A DNA stretch of 64,000 bases, taken from assembly GCA_944324115.1 (NCBI GenBank), contig CALUVB010000003.1, positions 1 to 64,000 on the forward strand. The letters are read 5' to 3'. The DNA is from an uncultured Elusimicrobiales bacterium (GTDB lineage: Bacteria; Elusimicrobiota; Elusimicrobia; Elusimicrobiales; Elusimicrobiaceae). The translations under genes were made by a program, and so were the position numbers. Below the pieces are notes generated by a model. That model did not search any database and was not told the DNA's origin. It saw only the letters and a list, made by a program, of their open reading frames with translations. This document shows, in pieces, positions 31,276 to 39,807 of the stretch (positions are counted from its first letter, which is position 1; every line of letters starts with the position of its first letter).

Positions 31276-34200
31276 ATGACATGTAAAAATTTCTGGAAAA
31301 AGTTTGCTGGCAAAATGGCCGTAGCGGCTGTTTTGCCTCTGTTGTGTTTAGCTGCGGCTGTGCCTGCTTTTGCTCAGACGGCCGAAATCCGCTCTACCGG
31401 CGTGTATTATATTGACGGCCAATATCTGCCTGCTGTCACTGCGGCGACCGGTTCTACATTGCAAGCGACGGATATTAACAGCATTTATTGTAACTGGGGC
31501 GCAGATAATATTAAAGCTGCGGAGAATTATTATGCCTACAAAGGCGGAACGGTAAACGTTGATGGCATGAATACCAGTGATCCGTGGCAAACTTCGGCGC
31601 TGATTGAATATGATCAGCCGTATCCTAGCCCGAATATAGACAACAGTTATCCCAACCATTGTTTGGCTTTGTGTATGGACGTATACTGCACCAATAAACC
31701 CAATGGCGCCACCACCTATTCTATAGCTTTCCCAATACAGAGCATTATGTTTGAAATTGCGAAATATCGCAACGGGGCGGATATTTCCAATGCGGAGACA
31801 AACCCTGCCATACGTACAATTTTTCAGAGTATATTGGACAATAATATTGAAGACGAAGGCAGCGCTTCCACAGGGTCGTCTTCTCAGGATTTGGCCAAAT
31901 ATATGTGCGCTTCTTACAGCTGTTTGGGCGCTACCAGCAATCCGGAAAACTCTTGTACCTGCCCTAACCCGGAATATGAGTGTATATATGCGAAAGACTT
32001 GGATACTAAACCTTGTGAATATCTCGAAGACAACTATTGCTGTCGTTCTTTGACGAACCCACAGGGGAATGGGAGCGTTTCTTCCGGGATTGAAACCTAT
32101 ACTTTTACCACTTCTGTATGTAACGGCGCATATGAGGCGGGAAAAGGCAACTGCGGCAGCAACTCCGATGGTGTGAATTTTGGCGGTGAGACGAATTGTA
32201 TCGTGCGGGCAGAGGGCACCGGCCGCGGGTATAATGACCCAATCCGTTTTTGCACGTCTTGGGACGGATCATATGAAATCTTGGGTGAATTTGGCAAAAC
32301 GAACGGCCAATTCGGTTTCCGTGCTACCATTAAGACGGAATATCCCGGAGACGGCATTGCCATAGAAAATATTTCCATTGACCAAACTTATCCTTACCCG
32401 GGCAATAACCAATATCCTATTCAAGTAGACGTGAGCAATGTGCATACTGTGCGCAGTACGCCTTCTGTGGTGGGATCTATTACCTCGGTGCAGGCCCTGC
32501 CTTATTCACTGGCATATCGCTTGAGCAAAGATTCTGATGTGTTAATTCAACTTTTTGATGCCTCGGCCCAAGTGCCCGTGACTAATCAAGGTTCCGGTAA
32601 TATGACCAACAGTGACGCGGAACTTGTATTGGAACAGAATGCCGTTGTCCGTACGCTGGTCAATTGGGAGGGACGTTTAGGAGAAGGCTTGCAAGGTTCC
32701 ACCTCCGATAAGGCAGTTGTGGAGTCCGACTCTTGGGACGGCCGCGACGATTCCGGCCGCTTGTTGCCTGCCAATAACTATTTAGTATCCATTCAAGCCA
32801 AAAGCCAAGATGAGTGGCCAGGAACAGACTTCTCCCGTGCGGTTACGCGCCAGCTGTCTGTAGACCCGTTGAAATTGACGGATATTGAAGTACAGGGATT
32901 AAATAAACAGTCCACTGCCTATGCCACGGTCCGTTATGTTCCTACGGAATCTTCCACTGTTTATTTTGAAGTTTATTCGCCGGGAACTACCTTTGAAGGT
33001 TTGGAACCGTTGGGATACCAGCCGACGGGTACTTCCCCTGTGATCTCCAACAACAGCGGCACTTTGGTGTATCGGAGCCAGCAGCAGCGCGGCCGCAGCC
33101 AGAGCTATCCGGATAAATGGGACGGCTTGTGCCATAATGACAACAACTGCGCTGTTCCGTATGCCGTGGGTTCTAAGCTTCCTATTTCCGGAGATATACT
33201 GACGGCGGATAATGGCGCCACCGTTTGTACCACGGCCAATCAAAACGGCGCCGCCGCAGCTTGGGACGCCGCCACAAACGTATGTACCATTACCTACGCC
33301 AATGGTTCTCCTTTGCCTGACGGGGATTATATTTACGTGCTGTGGGCGGAAGTGCCTTATACGGATTTGTATTTTAATGGAGCTGCCTGCTACCAGTGCG
33401 AACTCAATGGCCAACATATGCCTGCCGGCTGCGGTATTACTTGGAATAATGACTTTAGCATATTCACTTGTGAAACAGGGACTGCAAGTCTTTCTTCTTC
33501 TTCTGTAGCCGCTGTGTTAAGCGGTACATTTACCGGCGTAAAAACTCAAAAATACTATACGGGTATTTTGCCGGTGGAACGCGGCGTGGTGGATATTACC
33601 ATACAGCCCGTCAGCTATTCCACTATCGGTTCCAGTCCGACGGCGTATGGCTTGGACCCGTTTATTTTCAAATATTCCGTCGCGCGTGAAGCTACAGTAG
33701 AGGCGGAAGTACAGAATACGGCCGGCGTAACCGTAAAGACCTTGACAGATGAAGGCGGCAATACCAATGTGGCCCAGCAGATGAATACGTTGAGCTGGGA
33801 CGGCCGCGACGATCAAGGCCGCATCGTTGGCCCTGGTACATATATGTTTGTGGTCAAGACGAAAGACCCCATGTTCCCGGAAAGCATACAGACTACAGCT
33901 TCTGCCATCTTCCCGGTGGACTTGTACCGCGTGGTTGACGTAAGCACGACAGATGTGTATGGCGATAGCGGAGCCAAAGCTACTATTAACTATACGCTTT
34001 CTAAAGCCATGAACGTGCAAATCAATATATATAATAAAGATGTGGTAATCCCGCTTTATACTGATACCGGAGAATCTACGGTTGAGACGTTTACCACTGT
34101 CCCCGCCGGTTTAATAACGGCACTGGGTGTCATGTCTACTAATCCTCTGCCTAATTTGGTGGCGGGCAGTGCGGTGCCTGTAGCAGTAGCCGGAGCCCCG

Positions 34201-36258
34201 TTAGTAGAGGGAGATGTGGTCGGATATTCCTATATATATACGGAACCGGTATTGGCGGGAGGAAATACTTCTTATACCTATTATCGCGTCAAAAAACAAG
34301 TGACCGCGCTCACCGCTACGACTGAAGATTACACTGTGCTTGAAGTGTTGCAATATACAGTACCGGTGACCTCTTGGCCGCCGCGCGTGTGCGACCAAGA
34401 TACCGATGCGGCTGTCTTTACCAACGGATATGTGGATCCGGCAAAGAATCCGCAGTGTATCTATGTCAATGACACCACCTTTACCAACTATCCGGCCAAT
34501 GCGGAAACGGCCAAATATAATTACGCCGAAGGCGCTACACAAACTTTAGATGTGCGCCTGCAGCCGGTCAAAACATTTAATCGTTCTTCCCTTAAAGCCG
34601 GAGAAGGCGTATCTCAGACAGAAGAATGGGACGCGCAGTATTTCTATAATCCGACCCCGGTCTCTACGCTTGACGGCGGGAAGAATACGCCTGAAGCGGT
34701 AGAGGCGTGCGCCGGTCAGACGGATAAAACGGCCTGCCCGTATGAAATGATACCTGACGGCACATATCCGTTCTATATCTCGGCCCAAACGGAAGAACCG
34801 GTGAACCTGTATTATGATTCCGCTACGGCCCAGCCGGTGCGTACTGCGGCAGACGTGACGGCGCAAACGGGTTTGTATGCTACGGACAAGGCCACCTATC
34901 GCGTCAATATTACGCGCGGCCCGGTGTATTTCTTAGACGGCTCTGTGGCGGTGTATCCCAATGCGCCGCAGCTGTTTAATACTTCTTCCGGCCCGGTGTT
35001 TGTGCCGCCGTATGAGATTAACTTTGCCATATCCCGCGCCGCGACAGTAGAAGTGGCCATTGTAGCCTTGGAAGACGGATTATGCACTTCTACGGATACG
35101 CCGGCTGTAACAGGCGATCCAAATGTGCAGATGGCCCGCGCCGGCGACGTGTGCAAATATTTAAGCACGATGACTATTGTCAATACGCCGAATTTTGATC
35201 CCAATGTAATCCGCAAATTGTATTGGGACGGTACGGATAACAACGGCTATTATGTGCGCAACGGAAACTATGAAATCCGCTTGACCGCCAAGAATTATCC
35301 CGATGAAGGTCTGTATGAGCCGACAGTCAAACAACTGACGCAAAATGTGGATCTGCTCAAAGTGTTTGACTTGCCGGAAACGGAGGCCTATGCGCTTAAT
35401 AAACGCGGTACGAATATGAGCATTTCGTATCAGATTTCCGTGCCGATGAAAGTGGCCATACAAATCTTCAAACCGGGCACTACGATTTACGATTATCAAA
35501 AAGGTACCTTGCGTGATCCGGCTACGGGCAAAGAAGTGACCGACATACATGACGTGTTAGTCAGAGCGATTGTGGGCATCCGCCCGGCTACGACGTTGAT
35601 TGAAGAAATTTGGGACGGTACCGACTATGCCCAGCAAGATGTACCTGACGGCACCTATCCGTTCCGTTTTGTGACGGCATTGCAGTCAGCCAATATTGAC
35701 TCTATTACGGGTGAAATATTGAATTCTGACGACCAAAGCGCCGATCCGACGCAGTGGAGCATTGAAAAGGTGGCCGATACCAACCAGTATGTCAACCTGC
35801 ACCGTGCCACAGTGGCTATCGGTGACGGAGAATTTGTCTGCGAAGATTGGGAGAAGACGGTGTTCTTCTATCCGAACCCGTTCAAAACGCCTACAGGCAC
35901 GATGGAAATTACCAAACTGCCTGTTCCGGGAAAGATGTCGTTTAAACTCTATAACTTGGCGGGCGATTTGGTGCGCGAAAGCGGTTATACCTGCGTAGAT
36001 GCCAATAATATGAGTGTGGTGATGGGCAGCTCTATTGACTTGAGTCCGGACAACAATGTCAGCACGACAGTGTATGACCCCACTGTGCCGGGTAATATGC
36101 CCAATGTGCGCAATGCGGCCCTGCGCTGCTTCTGGGACCGCACCAACCAGCACGGCAAAAAAGTCGCCCGCGGCGTGTATTTCGGCCTGGTGGATTTCCG
36201 GGCCCAAAACGGCAGACAGCATTGCCAAAAAGTAGTCAAAATCTTAATACCCAGGTAA
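31276..36258 (+). CDS. Giant Cys-rich surface protein with FlgD-Ig modules and sorting-like C-terminus
   Basis: A 1660-residue exported protein: signal peptide to about residue 34 (P-A-F-A), then a Cys-dense region (residues 60-320; for example C-T-C-P near 235), then repeated FlgD-type Ig modules. The module hallmark W-D-G-x-D followed by G-x-Y recurs near residues 487, 840, 1315 and 1444, with looser copies near 613, 1116 and 1618. The C-terminal 110 residues start with F-F-Y-P-N-P-F and end with a G-V-Y-F strand and K-V-V-K-I-L-I-P-R, as in FlgD_Ig and type IX secretion type-A sorting domains. The next gene encodes a PorV/PorQ-like barrel. It is probably a cell-surface adhesin or appendage protein; the export route is inference. 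Confidence 0.8.
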   Translation: MTCKNFWKKFAGKMAVAAVLPLLCLAAAVPAFAQTAEIRSTGVYYIDGQYLPAVTAATGSTLQATDINSIYCNWGADNIKAAENYYAYKGGTVNVDGMNTSDPWQTSALIEYDQPYPSPNIDNSYPNHCLALCMDVYCTNKPNGATTYSIAFPIQSIMFEIAKYRNGADISNAETNPAIRTIFQSILDNNIEDEGSASTGSSSQDLAKYMCASYSCLGATSNPENSCTCPNPEYECIYAKDLDTKPCEYLEDNYCCRSLTNPQGNGSVSSGIETYTFTTSVCNGAYEAGKGNCGSNSDGVNFGGETNCIVRAEGTGRGYNDPIRFCTSWDGSYEILGEFGKTNGQFGFRATIKTEYPGDGIAIENISIDQTYPYPGNNQYPIQVDVSNVHTVRSTPSVVGSITSVQALPYSLAYRLSKDSDVLIQLFDASAQVPVTNQGSGNMTNSDAELVLEQNAVVRTLVNWEGRLGEGLQGSTSDKAVVESDSWDGRDDSGRLLPANNYLVSIQAKSQDEWPGTDFSRAVTRQLSVDPLKLTDIEVQGLNKQSTAYATVRYVPTESSTVYFEVYSPGTTFEGLEPLGYQPTGTSPVISNNSGTLVYRSQQQRGRSQSYPDKWDGLCHNDNNCAVPYAVGSKLPISGDILTADNGATVCTTANQNGAAAAWDAATNVCTITYANGSPLPDGDYIYVLWAEVPYTDLYFNGAACYQCELNGQHMPAGCGITWNNDFSIFTCETGTASLSSSSVAAVLSGTFTGVKTQKYYTGILPVERGVVDITIQPVSYSTIGSSPTAYGLDPFIFKYSVAREATVEAEVQNTAGVTVKTLTDEGGNTNVAQQMNTLSWDGRDDQGRIVGPGTYMFVVKTKDPMFPESIQTTASAIFPVDLYRVVDVSTTDVYGDSGAKATINYTLSKAMNVQINIYNKDVVIPLYTDTGESTVETFTTVPAGLITALGVMSTNPLPNLVAGSAVPVAVAGAPLVEGDVVGYSYIYTEPVLAGGNTSYTYYRVKKQVTALTATTEDYTVLEVLQYTVPVTSWPPRVCDQDTDAAVFTNGYVDPAKNPQCIYVNDTTFTNYPANAETAKYNYAEGATQTLDVRLQPVKTFNRSSLKAGEGVSQTEEWDAQYFYNPTPVSTLDGGKNTPEAVEACAGQTDKTACPYEMIPDGTYPFYISAQTEEPVNLYYDSATAQPVRTAADVTAQTGLYATDKATYRVNITRGPVYFLDGSVAVYPNAPQLFNTSSGPVFVPPYEINFAISRAATVEVAIVALEDGLCTSTDTPAVTGDPNVQMARAGDVCKYLSTMTIVNTPNFDPNVIRKLYWDGTDNNGYYVRNGNYEIRLTAKNYPDEGLYEPTVKQLTQNVDLLKVFDLPETEAYALNKRGTNMSISYQISVPMKVAIQIFKPGTTIYDYQKGTLRDPATGKEVTDIHDVLVRAIVGIRPATTLIEEIWDGTDYAQQDVPDGTYPFRFVTALQSANIDSITGEILNSDDQSADPTQWSIEKVADTNQYVNLHRATVAIGDGEFVCEDWEKTVFFYPNPFKTPTGTMEITKLPVPGKMSFKLYNLAGDLVRESGYTCVDANNMSVVMGSSIDLSPDNNVSTTVYDPTVPGNMPNVRNAALRCFWDRTNQHGKKVARGVYFGLVDFRAQNGRQHCQKVVKILIPR

Positions 36259-36268
36259 TTAGGAATTT

Positions 36269-37234
36269 ATGAAGATAAAAAATACAATTCTGTTTGCTTG
36301 TTTAACTGTGTTGTTAGCGGCGCCGTCTGCGCATGCTATTAATGCCGACGCCGGTACCAGCGCGAGTGCATTTTTGAAGATTGACGCCGGCTCCCCGCGG
36401 GCACAGGCCTTGGGCAATGCTTATGTATCTATTGCGGAAGGACCGGAAGCTTTGTTCTGGAACCCGGCGGGGGCGGCTTCCGCCACGACCAAGGAAATCC
36501 AGTTTGCTTACCAGGATTACTTGCAAGGGTATGCTTCGCGCACATTGGCGTATTTGCACCCGATGGGAAAAACCATTATCGGCGTGACGCTCAATTATAT
36601 GGATATGGACGGCTTTGATTTCCGCGGTCCGAACGGGGAATTGCAGCCGACTATTACCACCCCGGTGCAGAACTTTGTGGGCAGCTTGTCTTTGGCGCGT
36701 GGTTTCTTTGACCAGAAATTGCAGCTGGGTGCGACGGCTAAGTATATCAATGAAAAATTAGATACTTACCGCTACACGAACGTGGGGTTTGACATAGGCG
36801 CCAAAGCCCGCCCGTGGCAGTGGCTGGGGCTGGGTGGCGCATTTGTCAATATCGGTGACAGAGATGAAATGCCCCGCGGCTGGCGTTTGGGGGCGGATAT
36901 CAATACGAAATATTGGACCCTGTCCGGCGAATATATGAAATATGTAGATGACGATGGCCGCTACGGCATCGGTTTAGAAATTCATATTCCGGAAGACTTG
37001 CTGCAAGTGGCCCGGTTTGACTTGCGCGTAGGATATTATGACCGCGAAAGCACCGGTTACAGCGAAAGTGAAAACTTGAAGAGTCTGGGATTGGATTCTA
37101 CATCTAAAATCTCTTTCGGTTTTGGTATTTATAGTTCTGAGTTGTTCGGCTATGGAGCCAGCATAGATTACGCGGTTACGCCGTTTGGGGCGCTGGGTAC
37201 TTCGCAGCAGATTGCGATAGGTATTCAGTTCTAA
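36269..37234 (+). CDS. PorV/PorQ family outer-membrane protein
   Basis: A 321-residue protein with a signal peptide (to about residue 23) and a FadL-like beta-barrel. The start of the mature part, A-S-A-F-L-K-I-D-A-G-S-P-R-A-Q-A-L-G-N-A-Y, and the E-A-L-F-W-N-P-A-G motif are hallmarks of PorV/PorQ and related UPF0164 proteins; the last residue is an aromatic Phe (I-G-I-Q-F), as expected for a barrel. In Bacteroidota PorV shuttles type IX cargo to the surface attachment complex. It follows the giant protein by 10 nt, so the two probably function together. Other T9SS genes (porK-N, sov) are not in the window. Confidence 0.85.
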   Translation: MKIKNTILFACLTVLLAAPSAHAINADAGTSASAFLKIDAGSPRAQALGNAYVSIAEGPEALFWNPAGAASATTKEIQFAYQDYLQGYASRTLAYLHPMGKTIIGVTLNYMDMDGFDFRGPNGELQPTITTPVQNFVGSLSLARGFFDQKLQLGATAKYINEKLDTYRYTNVGFDIGAKARPWQWLGLGGAFVNIGDRDEMPRGWRLGADINTKYWTLSGEYMKYVDDDGRYGIGLEIHIPEDLLQVARFDLRVGYYDRESTGYSESENLKSLGLDSTSKISFGFGIYSSELFGYGASIDYAVTPFGALGTSQQIAIGIQF

Positions 37235-37273
37235 GTAAACCGCGCCGGGCGCAAGGTGCCCCGGAGGGGCAGT

Positions 37274-37468
37274 ATGAAGCGATTAAGCAAAGCAGCAGGC
37301 CGCTGCCTGCGTGAACGGAAAGGACAAACGGCCGTGGAGTATGTGTTGACAGCCGGGTTTTTGTTTGGGGCGTTCTTGGCGTTTTATGCTTTATACTCCA
37401 ACTTGGTGCCGCAACAGTTTGACCAGGGGGCCAAGCTTATTTTGACGACGTATGATGTGAGTAATTAA
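37274..37468 (+). CDS. Flp-type prepilin-like protein (small)
   Basis: A 64-residue protein with a basic leader ending R-K-G, then Q-T-A-V-E-Y and a hydrophobic helix. This matches the class IVb Flp cleavage rule (G followed by x4-E-Y). GGAGG precedes the ATG; an earlier in-frame ATG at 37256 is less well placed. It differs clearly from the next gene, so the locus has two non-identical Flp-like pilins at its head. Confidence 0.8.
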   Translation: MKRLSKAAGRCLRERKGQTAVEYVLTAGFLFGAFLAFYALYSNLVPQQFDQGAKLILTTYDVSN

Positions 37469-37492
37469 TTTTAAAAAAATCAGGAGGAAGTT

Positions 37493-37717
37493 ATGAAGTT
37501 TATTATTGCCATGCAGAACAAATTGAACGCCGTTAAACAAGCTGCGTTCAACTGTGTGAAAAAACAAGAAGGGCAGAACACCATTGAATACATCATCATG
37601 CTCGGCGTGGTGGTGGGTATCGCTCTGTTGGTGGGTACCTTGGTGAAGAACATGATGCCGGAATTGTTTGAAAACATCAAGAACAAAATCGTGGGCGGCA
37701 TCAACTCTGCTGACTAA
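37493..37717 (+). CDS. flp: Flp-type major pilin candidate
   Basis: A 74-residue prepilin: a 27-residue leader ending K-K-Q-E-G, cleavage before Q-N-T-I-E-Y, a hydrophobic segment (I-I-M-L-G-V-V-V-G-I-A) and a short amphipathic tail. Size and motif fit Flp major pilins of Tad systems. A strong AGGAGG site suggests high expression. It lies directly ahead of tadE, cpaB and the rest of the Tad operon. No prepilin peptidase (tadV/cpaA) is visible in the window. Confidence 0.88.
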   Translation: MKFIIAMQNKLNAVKQAAFNCVKKQEGQNTIEYIIMLGVVVGIALLVGTLVKNMMPELFENIKNKIVGGINSAD

Positions 37718-37743
37718 AGTAGAGCACAGAAAGCCGGATACTT

Positions 37744-38232
37744 ATGAAACTCTTTCGTAGGAAGCGTGAGGGGCAGGTAACGGTAGAATTGATGCTTATT
37801 CTGCCGGTGCTGATGTTAATGATATTCTTTGTGCTGGAATATGGGAATATTGCCTATCACACGATTATTGCCAACCATGCTTCCTATGAATTTGCCCGTA
37901 TTGGGGCGCTGGTAGGTGCGAATAAGCCCAGCGGCCGCGCCAATACAGGCACGATGAGAAACAAAATAAACATAGCCAAACAGAAAGTGTTTGGCGCCAA
38001 TGCGCAGTTTATTAATGTGGCCGTAAAAGTACAGGCCACCGGTACGGATCCTATGTACCAACGCCATCGCCATGAAGATGTGATTGTGACGGTGACTTAT
38101 CCTATACGCTTGGCTTTTCCGGGAACGAGCTGGTTACTGGCAGATGAGCCTAAGCGTAATGGTATACGGCGTATTAAAGCTGTAACCCGTATGCCGATAG
38201 AAAAGACATACGCCAGCTCGGATACGAAATAA
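37744..38232 (+). CDS. tadE: TadE-like pseudopilin
   Basis: A 162-residue protein with the leader R-K-R-E-G, cleavage before Q-V-T-V-E-L and one membrane helix, then F-V-L-E-Y-G-N typical of TadE. The remaining 120 residues form a basic extracytoplasmic domain. TadE-type minor pilins are processed by the Flp prepilin peptidase and help assemble the pilus. It follows flp by 26 nt. Confidence 0.85.
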   Translation: MKLFRRKREGQVTVELMLILPVLMLMIFFVLEYGNIAYHTIIANHASYEFARIGALVGANKPSGRANTGTMRNKINIAKQKVFGANAQFINVAVKVQATGTDPMYQRHRHEDVIVTVTYPIRLAFPGTSWLLADEPKRNGIRRIKAVTRMPIEKTYASSDTK

Positions 38233-38289
38233 GAGCGGCTGAAAAATTTTGGTTTTTAATTTACCGGGATGTAAAATTGAGGAGAAACA

Positions 38290-39048
38290 ATGAAAAAAGG
38301 AATAATGCTTCCATTGGTATTGGCGGTATTGGCAGCGCTGGTATATGCGATGATTGTCAATAGTGCCCAAAAAAAACTGACTGCTTCCCAAAGCATGAAA
38401 ACGGTGCTCGTGCCTATTCGTGACATCAAAGAGCGCGAGGTAATAAAACGTGATTATTTGAAAAAAGTGAATGTGCCCGCCGCGTATGTGCAGAAAGATG
38501 CTTTTACCTGGACAACCGATGCGGACTTTGCCAATATTGAAAATTCCATTGCGCGTATTCAGATAGCCAAAGGAAACCAAATTTCTAAGTATGCCGTTAC
38601 CTCTCTTTCTCCGGAGGCCGGCCTCTCCAGCAAAATCCCGGTGCAGATGAGAGGCTATGTTATTGATGTGCCGACTAATGTGGCCAGCTTGATAAAGCCT
38701 GACGATAATATTGATATTTTGGTTACTTTTGAAGCGATTATGAAAAATGGCTCTCGCCAGAAAGTAACCATCACCTTGCTGCAGAATGTTAAAGTGTTGG
38801 GCGTGGGGTCCAATTTGGGACAAGGCTTAGACGCCAAAACGGCCGCCGCGATGCGTAATGAAGAAGAAGATGCCAACGCCTATACAGATACTGGCTCTTT
38901 GAGCTTGGCGCTTCCTCCGCGTGATGCGCAGTATTTGGCGCTGGCGCAGAATCAAGACGGCAGCGAAATCTCCGTTGTCTTGCGCTCACAGGGCGATGTG
39001 AACCAATACGTTATGGAAATTGCCACTTTTGATAAATTATTTCAATAA
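38290..39048 (+). CDS. cpaB: Flp pilus assembly protein CpaB/RcpC
   Basis: A 252-residue protein with an N-terminal membrane helix (about residues 5-23) and an SAF-like domain (T-V-L-V-P-I-R-D-I-K-E-R-E-V-I, then A-Y-V-Q-K-D-A-F), followed by an RcpC-type domain with V-P-T-N-V-A-S-L-I-K-P-D-D-N-I-D-I-L-V-T-F. CpaB lies in the periplasm with the secretin. GAGGAG precedes the ATG. Length is typical. Confidence 0.88.
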   Translation: MKKGIMLPLVLAVLAALVYAMIVNSAQKKLTASQSMKTVLVPIRDIKEREVIKRDYLKKVNVPAAYVQKDAFTWTTDADFANIENSIARIQIAKGNQISKYAVTSLSPEAGLSSKIPVQMRGYVIDVPTNVASLIKPDDNIDILVTFEAIMKNGSRQKVTITLLQNVKVLGVGSNLGQGLDAKTAAAMRNEEEDANAYTDTGSLSLALPPRDAQYLALAQNQDGSEISVVLRSQGDVNQYVMEIATFDKLFQ

Positions 39049-39066
39049 ACAGGAACGATAAAACTT

Positions 39067-39801
39067 ATGAAATTTACTTCTAAAATTACACTGTTTGTTT
39101 TGCTGTTGGCTTTGGCTGCGCCGGCTGCGTTTGCCAAGAAAACGCGTTTGGTGGCGGTCAGCGCTGATGTGGTGGAAATCAGCGGTTCTATGAACTCTGC
39201 AAAAGGGTTTGAGTGGAACCAAATTTTTGACTTTGAGGAAGCCAATATCCCCGGTATTTTATCGTTAGGGGAATTTGAGCGTAAAACGGCTGTTATTACG
39301 CGTTTGCGTCTGTCTGAAACAGAAGGGCGCGCTCAAGTGCTTTCCAACCCAAAAATTGTTACCAGTTCCGGCAACAGCGCTAAAATCACCGTCGGCGGTA
39401 AGGTGCCTATACCGGTGGTAAACAACCAGGGGGTTGGCTCCCAACTGGAAGAATATGGTATTTTGCTCAATGTGTTGCCCACCATTATTCCGGAAAGAGG
39501 CAATATTATTGACTTGCAGGTGCAGTTGTCCATGTCATCGGTGGACTATTCCCGCACCGTATCGGTGGGTACGTCTACGGCGCCTTCTTTTACTAACCGC
39601 GAAGTAGAAACCCATGTGGAACTCAACAGCGGGGAAACTTTGGTAATCGGCGGTTTAAAAAGCAGCTCCCGCAACGTGAGCGAAACGCGCGTGCCTTTCT
39701 TGGGCCGTATTCCGCTGATTGGTCTTTTGTTCAAATATAAAGATGTGTCCGAAGAGCAACGCTCGCTCTTCTTGTTTATTACTGTAGAAGTGGTGGAATA
39801 A
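39067..39801 (+). CDS. Short secretin (CpaC/RcpA-like), secretin core only
   Basis: A 244-residue exported protein (signal peptide to about residue 23). Nearly the whole mature part is the secretin beta-domain: V-L-S-N-P-K-I-V-T near residue 93, V-G-G-K-V-P-I-P-V-V, G-I-L-L-N-V-L-P-T-I, E-V-E-T-H-V-E-L-N-S-G-E-T-L-V-I-G-G-L and P-F-L-G-R-I-P-L-I-G-L-L-F. The periplasmic N0/BON domains that make CpaC about 450-500 residues are missing. It should form the outer-membrane channel of the pilus, but how it contacts inner-membrane parts is unclear; the extended TadB or CpaB might fill that role. Confidence 0.85.
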   Translation: MKFTSKITLFVLLLALAAPAAFAKKTRLVAVSADVVEISGSMNSAKGFEWNQIFDFEEANIPGILSLGEFERKTAVITRLRLSETEGRAQVLSNPKIVTSSGNSAKITVGGKVPIPVVNNQGVGSQLEEYGILLNVLPTIIPERGNIIDLQVQLSMSSVDYSRTVSVGTSTAPSFTNREVETHVELNSGETLVIGGLKSSSRNVSETRVPFLGRIPLIGLLFKYKDVSEEQRSLFLFITVEVVE

Positions 39802-39807
39802 TAACTT

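Noticed and set aside
31348-36239. Long antisense ORFs within the giant surface-protein gene
   Set aside because: They have His/Arg/Ile-rich composition typical of reverse-strand shadows and no ribosome sites; the + strand gene explains the region.
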